Assembly (NCBI GenBank): GCA_001600695.1
Contig: BCKQ01000004.1
Location: 1,222,255-1,286,254, forward strand
From: Ascoidea asiatica
Lineage: Eukaryota; Ascomycota; Saccharomycetes; Ascoideales; Ascoideaceae
DNA length: 64,000 nucleotides
Reading direction: 5' to 3'
This document shows positions 51,701 through 61,390 of the stretch, piece by piece. Position 1 is the stretch's first letter, and each line of letters begins with the position of its first letter. The translations under genes and the position numbers were made by a program. Below the pieces are notes generated by a model. The model saw only the letters and a program-made list of their open reading frames with translations. It searched no databases and was not told where the DNA came from.

Positions 51701-52120
51701 ATGTCAAATAAAGATTTTTATGGAGGTGAATATGAAAATAATAACCAAAATAACAATAGTAGAATTAAATCTAAAATGGAATCCAATGAAGATGGAGAAA
51801 GAGGATTCATTGCAACTGTTGGTGGAGCAGCATCTGGAGGATTTGCTGGAAAAAAATTAGGAGGAAATCATGGACATGGAACATTAGGTGGAATTGTTGG
51901 AGCTATTAGTGGAGCTATTGCTGCAAATAAATTAGAAGATGCTTTTGGTGATTGGAAAGGTAAACGTAAAAATAAAGAAGAATCCAAGAATAACATGGAT
52001 AATAACATGGATAATAAAATGGATAATAAAATGGATAATAAAATGGATGCTCAAATGAATAATCAAATGAAAAATTCAGGAACTTGTGGATCAAAGAAGT
52101 CTTCAGGTTGTGGAATGTGA
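51701..52120 (+). CDS. glycine-zipper (2TM) domain small protein
   Basis: 139 residues. The centre (about 34-80) is Gly/Ala-rich with GxxxG-type spacing: FIATVGGAASGGFAGKKLGG, then GGIVGAISGAIAANKLEDAF, two short hydrophobic helices joined by NHGHGTL, which is the glycine-zipper 2TM pattern. The N terminus is acidic and Asn-rich. A basic KGKRKNK segment is followed by a tandem MDNK/MDNN repeat (about 100-118) and a Cys/Ser/Gly tail (GTCGSKKSSGCGM). Fungal proteins of this type are small and often stress-induced, and their function is not known. The Cys-rich tail could be acylated or bind metal; that is only a guess. Confidence 0.7.
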   Translation: MSNKDFYGGEYENNNQNNNSRIKSKMESNEDGERGFIATVGGAASGGFAGKKLGGNHGHGTLGGIVGAISGAIAANKLEDAFGDWKGKRKNKEESKNNMDNNMDNKMDNKMDNKMDAQMNNQMKNSGTCGSKKSSGCGM

Positions 52121-52745
52121 TTTATTTTACAAAGCTTTAGTATTCATATTCCAGCTACTTAGTTTCTTGTCTGGGTATTATATTGACTTAGTCTTAATTA
52201 GTTCTAGTCTTCATCATTAATTATACAAACATTCTTTCTCAAATATTTCATATTACTCTTGTAGCGATGTCTTCTAGATCCAAACCTGTTTCTTCTTCTT
52301 CTTCTTCTTCTTCTTCTTCTTGTGAATAGAACTGGATTGAGATTAAAGAGGCTTATCAGCTGCGATTACGTCAGCAAACGGGTAACCGCCTGCTCCAGTG
52401 GACGAGAAGTGCGAGCAATCGCAGCTGATTCCAATGAATAAATAAATAAATAAAGAAATAAAGAAATAAAGAAATAAAGAAATAAATCATTTAAATAATT
52501 ATTTAAACAATCAATTGAATAAATATCAATTAGCCAATTAACAAAATTAAAAAGGAAATCATCTTATTGAGGAACAACTTAGTGATTGACTGCAATATCA
52601 CTTGAGAAATCAAATTCAAAAATCCTAAAATTTCATTTGGTACAGTATTCTTTAAAATACATTAAATTTAATCTTTTCAATAAAAAGTTAAATTAATTCT
52701 TAATAACTATTAAACTATTGAACTATTAAATTATTCAATCATAAA
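52121..52745. other. intergenic region upstream of the PEX30-family gene
   Basis: ATCCAAACCTGTTTC plus TTC repeat (52278 to about 52321), the same combination as at 28671; a compact G+C patch with CGGGTAA (52379-52385) flanked by GCTGCGATTA (52360) and its near-inverse AATCGCAGC (52418-52426); AAATA/AAGA repeats (52439-52487). These look like a promoter for the gene at 52746. Confidence 0.5.
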
Positions 52746-53042
52746 ATGGAAGGAACAATTGATTATATAGGCCATAGTCTTGCTTCTGCATCTGCTTTAT
52801 CTTCATCATCTCAAAAATCATCTGTGATTTCAAAAGTACCTCCTCCATTACCTCCAAGATCTCCTTCTAATGATTTATCTGAAAATTTATCTCAATCAAC
52901 TCAACAAACAACAAGAGCTGCATTTCCAAATTCATCATCTTCAAATTTAAATAATATAATAAATAACTCAAATAATTTAAATAATTCAAGATCTAAATCT
53001 AGTTCAATCTCAAATTCAAATTCAAATTCAAATATAATATCC

Positions 53043-53089
<47 letters not shown>

Positions 53090-54002
53090 GAACCTTAATA
53101 ATATTGAAAAAAATTATAAATCTTCTCCATTATTAACTTCAACTCCTCCAATAATCTCAAAAGCTTTAATAAAATCATATCCTTATTTATTATTAGCTGA
53201 TAATATTTTATCAATATTAACTTGGACAAATGATAATAATTTTATAAATTTATCAATTTTAATATCTTTAATTACTTTCATTCTTTATTTTGAATCAATT
53301 TTAACTTATTTTGGTCATTTATTAACTATTTTTATCTTATTCTTATATTTTTATACAATTAATAATTTATATCAAAATATTTCTTTAACAAATTTAAATA
53401 ATTCAAAAAATTCCAATATTAATAATAATAGTAATAACATTTCTTCTACAACTTCAAATATATTAAATAATGATAATAATAGCAATAAAGATAATATCGA
53501 GAATAACATATCTATTAAATCAGATATAAAATTAAATAAAAATAAAAAAGAACCTCCTTCTTTAGATGATATTTTAAATTTATTATCAACAGTTACTTTA
53601 AAATCAGAATTATTATTAACTCCAATAACTTCTTTAAATTTATCAACTTCAGATTTAAAAAGATTATTATTCACAACTATTTTCTTATCCCCAATTTATA
53701 TAATTATATCTTATTTTTTAATAAAACCAAGATTTTTAATTTTATTTTTCTCAATTCATATTTTCTCTTATCATTCAATTTATTATAAAATTATTAGAAA
53801 AATTTTATGGAATTCAAAAACTTTTAAAATTATTTCTTTTTATTTAACTGGTTTAAATTTTAATAAAATTTCTCATGTTTCTTCTTCAACAAATTCAAGA
53901 TTAAATTCATTTTTAAATTCAATTTTTTCAAATAATCAAAATTTTTCAATTATTGATCCATTTTCAACAAATAATTTTTCAAATATAACCACTGCAGATA
54001 TA

Positions 54003-54039
<37 letters not shown>

Positions 54040-54629
54040 TTAATGAAAATCTAAATTCAATTAAATCTTTTAAACCAATAAGATTCACATATGTAATTTA
54101 TGAAAATCAACGTCGTTGGTTAGGTATTGGATGGACTTCAAATTTATTAAGTTATGAAAGATCAGCATGGACAGATGAATTTTTAAATGAATGTAATTGT
54201 CCAGAAGATTTTAAATTACCTGATACAACACCAGATATTAATTCAAATTTAATTTGGAGATGGGTTGATAAAAATTGGAAATTAGATTTAACAAATGATG
54301 GAGCTTTAAATTTATCAAAATCTCAAATTTCAAATAAATTTAAATCAAATAAAATTATTGATCCAAAACCTGATCAAGGTTATATATATTATGATAATAC
54401 ATGGAAAAAACCAAGTAGTGAAGATTCATATTCAAAATATACAAGAAGAAGAAGATGGATAAGAACTGCAGAATTAATACCATATATTAATTCAACAGAA
54501 GGTTTAATTCATAATTTAACAAATTTATCAAATTTAACTGATGTTAATCATTCAATTGCAGAACCTCAAGTTCAAACTATTCAAGTTAATGCTAATGCTT
54601 CAAATATAATCTCTGGAGATATTTCTTTG

Positions 54630-54684
<55 letters not shown>

Positions 54685-54989
54685 GAGCTGGAAATATTGA
54701 TGATAATAGTATTGGTTCTGGAATATTACCTAGATCTAGATCTAGATCATTTAGAAGAAAAAGTTTAAGATTTGAAGATGATGAAAAAATTACTGCTCTT
54801 GAAAAAGTTAAATCTATTGAAAGAATTGCTTCATTACAAGATCAAAATAATAATTTAAATTCTTCAATATCTAATAGAAAATCCATTTATAGTCCAGTTG
54901 AAATTGAAATTTTTGATGAACCAAGAGATGATATTGAAAAAAAATTATTATTAAAAGATAATAAAAATGAAATTAAAAAGGATATTTAA
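52746..54989 (+). CDS. PEX30/31/32-family peroxisomal/ER membrane protein with DysF domain
   Basis: These proteins shape ER subdomains where peroxisomes and lipid droplets form. The 747 residues have a disordered Ser/Asn N terminus with a Pro-rich motif (PPPLPPRSPS), a hydrophobic region of paired hairpins (about 140-205 and 305-350) like a reticulon-homology domain, and a C-terminal dysferlin domain: DysFN FTYVIYENQRRWLGIGWT (about 445-462) with WTDEF, and DysFC near 540-575 ending in RRRRWIRTAELI. A poly-Asn run follows, then a basic/acidic tail. Which of Pex30, Pex31 or Pex32 it corresponds to is not decided. Confidence 0.8.
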
Positions 54990-55137
54990 AAATGGAGTAA
55001 AATGTGTTTATGTATGTATATATATATATATATATATATATTTTTTGTAATATTAAATTGATTTCTATTTTTGTTTTAATATAAATTTTATTTTTAATAA
55101 ATTATGACATTTTATATAAAAAATTAATGAATAAATA

Positions 55138-55566
55138 TTAAAAATATTTATGTTGAAGCATATTTAAGAATCTAATTTCAAAAGAATTTTTAAATTCTTC
55201 AAAACCTTGAGAATTTTTAAGATAATCAAATTCCATTATATGAAGTAAATTATTATTAAGACTATCAAAACCAACACCAATAACTTTTTTAGTTGAATTT
55301 AATTCATCTCTAGAGACTAAAATCATTGAATTTTTAAAAAATTTTTTTGTAATTGTTAAAATATGATTCATGAATACTATCACTGTTCCACAAGGTACAT
55401 TATCATAAGGTAAATCTATCCAATAAACAAAAGTATAATAATTTACACTTTCATAAATTTGATTATTATTATTTTTAGAAATTATATTATCATTTTTTAT
55501 ATCAAAAATAGTATGATTAAAAGATGATAAAGTTGAATCAAATGGTGTAAATTGAGAATAAAACAT
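55138..55566 (-). CDS. small unknown protein, possibly a proteasome-assembly-chaperone-like fold
   Basis: 142 residues with mixed composition unlike a random frame: two hydrophobic beta-like strands (YYTFVYWIDLPY and GTVIVFMNHILTI), a further pair (MILVSRDEL, KVIGVGFDSL) and a C-terminal amphipathic helix (FEEFKNSFEIRFLNML). Size and strand-then-helix layout recall PAC3/PAC4-type proteasome assembly chaperones (S. cerevisiae Poc4 is 148 aa), but no diagnostic motif is seen and this is a weak suggestion. The gene converges with the PEX30-family gene, 148 bp apart, across a (TA)n run. Confidence 0.5.
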   Translation of the reverse strand: MFYSQFTPFDSTLSSFNHTIFDIKNDNIISKNNNNQIYESVNYYTFVYWIDLPYDNVPCGTVIVFMNHILTITKKFFKNSMILVSRDELNSTKKVIGVGFDSLNNNLLHIMEFDYLKNSQGFEEFKNSFEIRFLNMLQHKYF

Positions 55567-56881
55567 TTTTAAAAATTATTAATTTAATAATTGTGATGTT
55601 AATGAAGAATTATTTATTTAAATTGAAGAAGTTTATTAGATTTTATATTATTTGAAACTTATTTGAAATTTGTAATGTTAGAAATTTGAAAAGAGAAGAA
55701 TTTATAAATCAAGTCATTTTTTTTTTTTTTTTTCAATTATATTATAATATTTTAATAAAATGTTTATATTGAATAAATAATTTAATAAATAAATAAAAAT
55801 CAACAGTTATTAATTGAATCAATTTAATTTATTAATATATAAGAGTCAAGATATAAACTGGAGATAATAGATGATAAATGAGATTTATAATACATCTGAT
55901 ATAAGCTGAGAATGAAATGAAAATAAAATAAATTAAATTTAAACTTTTCCAAAGTTTTTAAAAGTTTTTAAAAGTTTTTAAAATATCTGGTTAGCATTCG
56001 AGCACATGACAAAGCATTGTGGTACATTGTGGTACATTATAGTACATGAACGTTATTTTATTTTAAATTTGATACAAAACAGAAACTAAAATGAAATTAA
56101 AATGAAATGAAATGAAATGAAATGAAATGAAAGACAGTTCCAAATGATGAAACAATAAAAAATAAAAAAGAATGTTAGAAGTTTGACTCGTTATTAGAAC
56201 AAAGTGAATTATTTATATTTAGGTTAGATAAAATGAATAGATCCGAGATAGAATTAGTTTAAAATGATGAAATTTGACATATTTAAAAGTATATAGTATA
56301 ATATATTTTCATTATTTTTTTCAAGTTTTATAATCATATTCTTATCTTAAAATATATTAGAATATATCGTAGATATCTCCATTGTTTGTAACTTCAAGTA
56401 CAACTTCAACTTCTCTGATACTTGTCACTTGTTATCGTACTTGATTCACTCTGTGTTAATTCACTTTGTGTTATGAGTGAGTGTGATCGCAGTTGTTGTT
56501 TATCTGTTTGGTCACTAGTCAGTTGTCAGTAGTCAGTAGTCAGTAGTCAGTAGTCAGTAGTCAGTTGTTATCTGTTTGTGTTTTTGTGTTTTTTTATTGC
56601 CGTTCGAGTGCTGCCAACCCCGGAACTGAGGCACACCCGGAACCGAGGTCTCAACAATATTCTCTGGACCCTTTTAATTTATCAGGCACGTGTCTTTCTG
56701 CTCTTCATTCTTTTGGCAGTGAAGTGAGTGAAGGTTCGTCTGAATGGTTATTATCTTACTTGGTTATTATGTTTTTATCACTGCTTATACCAAATAAGAG
56801 AAACAGAATGAACTCATTCGGATATATTCCAGATGTATTTAATCCAAATACTTCTACTTCTACTTCTACTTTTACCTTTCA
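55567..56881. other. divergent intergenic region between 55566 (minus) and PER1
   Basis: A run of 18 or so T (near 55715-55733), AAAGTTTTT repeats (55950-55980), GGTACATT repeats (near 56020-56045), a GAAAT repeat (56100-56130) and a 7-bp AGTAGTC repeat (56516-56566). A G+C-rich patch (56598-56660) has CGGAACTGAGG and CGGAACCGAGG side by side, and CACGTG lies at 56687-56692. A 38-codon open frame (56769-56885) ends over the PER1 start. Confidence 0.5.
56516..56566. repeat. AGTAGTC heptamer repeat
   Basis: About seven units of a 7-bp AGTAGTC repeat in the PER1 upstream region, each containing a TGAC/GTCA half-site. Confidence 0.8.
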
Positions 56882-57982
56882 ATGAATTACTATTATCACT
56901 TAGGAATACTTCTTATATTATTTGGTTTATTAACAAAAGTTAATTCATCTCCTGGTGATAGATTACAAGCTTTTAAAGATTGTGTACAAGCTTGTGAAGA
57001 TTTAACTTGTAAAAAAATTCCAATAAATGATTCAAATAATAAATTTTCAAATTTAAATTATTTTCAAAAACTTCCATTACCATTTTATTTAAAATTATTA
57101 TTATGGAATTGTTCATCAAATTGTGATTTTCAATGTCAAAGAATTATAAGTTTTATAAAAATTTATAAAAATGAAAAACAATATCAATTTCATGGTAAAT
57201 GGTATTTTAAAAGAATTTTTGCTTGTCAAGAATTTGCAAGTACTTTTTTCTCAATTTTAAATTTTTTTAGTCACTATTTTGGTTATAAATTATTAAAATT
57301 TTATAAAATTACAACTTTATCTTCTAATAATAACAATAATAATAATAATAATAACAATGAATTAATAACTTTAATTAATTCATATTTATTAATTTCAATA
57401 GTTTCAATGTTTGCTTGGTTTTTTAGTACTGTTTTTCATATTAGAGATTTAAAAATTACTGAAAGTCTTGATTATTATTTTGCAGGTGCTGCCATAATTA
57501 CAATGTTTTATTCAATAACAATTAGAACTTTTAAATTATATTTAAATAAAAATAATAAAATTTTAAAAATTTTTAAAAAAATTTGTATATTTATATATTC
57601 TTCTCATATTTTAAAATTATTTTTAAATTGGGATTATAATTATAATATGAAATTTAATATAATTTTTGGAATTTTACAATATTTTCAATGGATTTTTATT
57701 TCTTTAAATAATTTTAAAAATTATTGTAATTTAAATCAAAATGGTAAATGGTATTTTATTAATAAAAAAAATATTTATAATTTATTACCTATATTTTTAA
57801 TATCTTGTATAATTTTTGGTATGTCTTTTGAATTATTTGATTTTTCTCCAATTTATAATATTTTTGATGCTCATTCAATTTGGCATGCTTCAACAATTTT
57901 TCCTGCTTATTTTTGGTATAAATGGATGATATTTGATTGTAATTATTTAAAATTAAATAAATCAAAAGATTATATAATATAA
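56882..57982 (+). CDS. PER1: GPI-anchor lipid remodelling protein Per1 (PGAP3 family)
   Basis: ER membrane protein needed to remove the sn-2 acyl chain of GPI anchors. 366 residues (S. cerevisiae Per1 357): signal peptide 1-22 (LLILFGLLTKVNSSPGD), a lumenal Cys-rich region (CVQACEDLTCKK, WNCSSNCDFQCQ), FHGKWYFKRIFACQEFAST, then several membrane helices. The conserved catalytic-type pieces of the CREST superfamily are present: FSTVFHIRDLKITESLDYYFAGA and FDAHSIWHASTIFPAYFWYKW (each longer than shown motifs HIRD, DYYFAGA and DAHSIWH). It ends 28 bp from the convergent eIF1-like gene. It would act on the GPI-anchored GAS enzyme of the same window. Confidence 0.94.
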   Translation: MNYYYHLGILLILFGLLTKVNSSPGDRLQAFKDCVQACEDLTCKKIPINDSNNKFSNLNYFQKLPLPFYLKLLLWNCSSNCDFQCQRIISFIKIYKNEKQYQFHGKWYFKRIFACQEFASTFFSILNFFSHYFGYKLLKFYKITTLSSNNNNNNNNNNNELITLINSYLLISIVSMFAWFFSTVFHIRDLKITESLDYYFAGAAIITMFYSITIRTFKLYLNKNNKILKIFKKICIFIYSSHILKLFLNWDYNYNMKFNIIFGILQYFQWIFISLNNFKNYCNLNQNGKWYFINKKNIYNLLPIFLISCIIFGMSFELFDFSPIYNIFDAHSIWHASTIFPAYFWYKWMIFDCNYLKLNKSKDYII

Positions 57983-58010
57983 TATAATATAATATAAACA
58001 ATTAACAGCT

Positions 58011-58394
58011 TTAATGAATAATAACTAATTTTTTCTTAATTTCATATTCTTTTATTAAAAATTCACCAGCTTTTTCTCTATGATCACCTTGTAATTGAAT
58101 AATATGACCTAATTTTTCATGTTTTATTACACATCCATTACAACCTAAAGTTCTTTTTAAACCTTGTAAAACTAATTTTAATCCATATGTTTTTGAAAAT
58201 CCATTAATTATAGTAACTGTTCTTATTCTTGGTTCTTTAAGTAATTTAACTCTAATATGTGTATAATATTTTGGATGAATAATTTCCTCAGGTTCAGCTA
58301 TTATTTGTTAGTAAATTAATCTCATATCTTTATAGCTTATATATTATAAGTTAGTATACATACCAAAATCTGCTTCAGTTAAAATACAAGTCAT
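58011..58394 (-). CDS. divergent eIF1/SUI1-domain protein, spliced: complement(join(58011..58297,58364..58394))
   Basis: No long single frame covers it, so it needs splicing. Exon 1 (58394-58364) encodes MTCILTEADF; a 66-nt intron with GTATGT, TACTAAC and AG follows; exon 2 runs to TAA at 58013-58011, giving 105 residues. The product is a SUI1 domain: THIRVKLL, RTVTIINGF, LVLQGLKRTLGCNGCVI, LGHIIQLQGDHREKAGEFLI and a final KLVIIH. Canonical eIF1 (108 aa) selects the start codon in the 43S complex. Here the nearly invariant basic loop NGRKTLTTVQG is replaced by KEPRIRTVTIING and the terminal Gly-Phe is absent. It is either a fast-evolving eIF1 or a paralogue; the window cannot tell which. Confidence 0.83.
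58298..58363 (-). other. spliceosomal intron of the eIF1-like gene
   Basis: 66 nt on the minus strand: GTATGT at 58363-58358, branch box TACTAAC at 58313-58307 and AG at 58299-58298, the first AG after the branch box. A second TACTAAC lies only 7 nt after the 5' splice site and is too near it to be used. Confidence 0.85.
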
Positions 58395-59445
58395 TTTATA
58401 TTTAGTATATTATTAATTTTATAATTAAGTATATTGAAATTGAATAAGATATTTAAATAATAAATAAAACATAATAAACAATAATCATATCTAAGATCAA
58501 GAACTTGTCTTATTTATATCAATTTCAAAGCATTGTCATTGGAATCAATTATTAATTATAAAGGATATTAATATAAATTTGAAATAAAATAGAAGGATAC
58601 ATCTATTACATTAAAATAAAATAAAATAAAATAAAATAAAATAAAATAGAAATAGAAGCAAAGATATAACAAAATAGAATAAAACATTGCTCTGTTGAGT
58701 GTAATCATAATCTCTCAATGCTCTTTACACTATTTACCAATATCCGATAGCCAACAAAAGAAGTCAAGTCGGAAGTGGCAGTTCAAAAGAAGTAACTGAC
58801 CGGATTTGAAACTGTAATTGGCTTAAGTCTCGCTACTTACATAATCGCACGTGGTTTCCATTTAGAAACTTGAATAAAAGATAAAAATTGTAATTAATAT
58901 AATATAATATAATATAATATAATATAATATAATACTATTATATATTACTATTAAATATAGAAGATATAAGAAGGAATACCGTGAGTGTGGCTTTGAGACC
59001 ATGCCTGCGGGTCTTCTTTTCTAACTTGCTGTTGCTTTTCATCCTCGGCTCAGCACAGCAATCAAACAGACAAAAATAGCCTCTGATTGCTATTGTTATT
59101 TTATATTTTATATTTCTTATATACTTCATTATATACTTCATTATATACTTCATTATATTTTATATTCATTATTAGTTGATATACTCAATTTCAATCAACT
59201 TTATTCAACTTTATTCAATTTATTCAATTTATTCAATTTATTCAATTTATTCAATTTATTTACTATTTAAGATCTCCAAGAAGTCCATAATTTCTCAGAT
59301 TGAAAAAAAAAAAAACTAATGGAGATTATATTTCATCATTTATTTAAATCTTTTAATATCTTTATACTATTTATAAATTATTATTATTATAATATTTATT
59401 ATTATAATCTTTATTATTAGTAAAATTAATAACATAATTCAAAAA
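58395..59445. other. intergenic region between the eIF1-like gene and 59446
   Basis: AAATA repeats (58615-58650), CACGTGG (58848-58854), AATAT pentamer repeats (58896-58932), a G+C-richer patch near 58980-59060 with CCTGCGGGTCTTC, and ATTCAATTT repeats (59206-59260). No gene or RNA recognised; the minus frame at 58938-59153 is rejected. Confidence 0.45.
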
Positions 59446-60039
59446 ATGTCATTAAATTATTCAATTGGTTCAAAAAATTATAATATTTATCAAAATTCAA
59501 AAATTGATAAATTATCAACTTCTAAATCTTATAATTATTCTAATTCTTCTTTAATTAAAATAAATAAAATAAATAAAATAAATTGTATTAATTATATTGA
59601 AGAAATTGAAAAAATTGAAGAAGATAAAAAATTTAATAATTTAAAAATTAAATTTAATAATGAAATTAAAGAAATTAAAGAAAAAAAATTAAATAATAAT
59701 AATAAAGTTATTAATAATTCTAATAATTCTAATAACTCTAATAAATTTAATCTTTTAAATGAAAAATTATTTAATAGTGATAGTGATAGTGAAAATGAAA
59801 GTGATAATGATAATGAAAATGAAAATGATAATAATAACTATTCATATAATCAAGTCCATAGAAATCCAGTTAAGAAATATATATTACCAATAACCAGAGG
59901 TTATATATGTTCAAATTATAATAATTCAAATAACTATACTTCTTCAAATAATTATATTACTTCTTCTAGATATAATAATGATATTCCAAAAAATGATTCG
60001 GTTGATAATGATATTGAGAATTTCTCAAAAATATTCTAA
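59446..60039 (+). CDS. unknown Asn/Ser/Lys-rich protein
   Basis: 197 residues, low complexity for most of the length: Ser/Asn/Tyr at the start, a charged helix (YIEEIEKIEEDKKFNNLKI, then EIKEIKEKKL), an Asn run, an acidic Ser/Asp/Glu repeat (SDSDSENESDNDNE) and a short block of more complex sequence, HRNPVKKYILPITRGYIC (about 137-155), that is the best candidate for a conserved motif. No family recognised. Codon use matches the neighbours, and the A-rich leader before the ATG looks genuine, so it is probably a real gene. Confidence 0.5.
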   Translation: MSLNYSIGSKNYNIYQNSKIDKLSTSKSYNYSNSSLIKINKINKINCINYIEEIEKIEEDKKFNNLKIKFNNEIKEIKEKKLNNNNKVINNSNNSNNSNKFNLLNEKLFNSDSDSENESDNDNENENDNNNYSYNQVHRNPVKKYILPITRGYICSNYNNSNNYTSSNNYITSSRYNNDIPKNDSVDNDIENFSKIF

Positions 60040-60490
60040 AATTCTTAACTTACTCTATATACCATTTCTCTTTCCCTTTATATTTAAATCTCTTTATATT
60101 TAACTCTCTTTATATTTAAATCTCTTTATATTTAACTCCCTTTATATATATACAAATACAATAATTATTCTCTTTTTCTCTTTGGTTCACCAAAAGTGTT
60201 TATTTCCTGCCAATTTGTTTCTTATCGGCGGCAATTTCAACTTCTGCGCCACTTTTGCGTTTATTTCCAGTCTTCTCAGTTCTTTTTGCGTTTGTTTTGC
60301 CTCTGCGCTGACGCTGATTCGATCTCATTTATCTTCATTTATCTTCATTTATCTCCCCTGAGATAAGAGATAAAGAGATAAAGAGAATAAAGAGAATAAA
60401 GAGAATATAAAGAAAGAAGAAGATCAGATTAATAAATAAAAGTAATCCATTGATATATCACATTATTCAAAGACAAATACATTATTCATT
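60040..60490 (+). promoter_or_regulatory. upstream region of the VID30-like gene
   Basis: TTTATATTTAA repeats (60075-60150), then a more mixed patch (60190-60330) with CGGCGGCAATT and two TTTTGCGTTT elements (60255 and 60288), TTTATCTTCA repeats, and GAGATAAA/GAGAATAAA repeats (60360-60410) before an A-rich leader. Confidence 0.4.
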
Positions 60491-61345
60491 ATGATTCCAA
60501 CTAGATCTTTATATCAACATGAGATATTAGAAGCTCCTGAATATAGAAATTTATTAAGTTTTGAAACTCAATTAGATTCTCAATCAAAAGAATTTGATAT
60601 TCCTGAAAATTATTATTATGATAATAATAATGATAATGACAATGATGATGATAATAATAATAATAATAATATAGATAATCTGATTCTGGGTACTTCAAGA
60701 AATAATTCAAAATTATCTGATACTAGAAATTTATCTTTATTAGGTATTGCTGGTCCTCATACTTCAAGTATTATTTTAGGTGATCAAAAAAATTTTAATC
60801 AAGATAATGAAGATTTCATTTATAATTCATATTCTGAAACTATTATTGAATTATTATCTTCAAGAAATGAATCTAATTTATTAATTGAAGATAATATACC
60901 TAGAATTTTAAAAAATTTATCTGAAGATTTTTCTGATAATAATATTAATTCTAATAATAATATTAATACTAATGATAATAATAATAATAATAATGATAAT
61001 AATAATAATAATAATAATAATGATAATTATGATAATCCTAATAATTATAATAATTTTAATGATGAAATTTGTTATAATAATAGACCTCTTCATACTTTAT
61101 ATACAAATTCAAATTTAAAATCTAAATCTAAATCTATATCAATTAATAATCAATCAATTTCAAATTTAATATCAAAAGATTCTGAAAAATTTAAAAAATT
61201 AAAAAATACTTTTACAATTCCATTTAATTGGATTCCATGTTCAAATAATTTACTTGATTTTTCTTCTTCAAAAGTAAATTATTTTACTTCTCCTTCTTCA
61301 ATATCTTTAACTTGTTCAACTTTTAATAAATTTAATAAAAATTAT

Positions 61346-61390
<45 letters not shown>

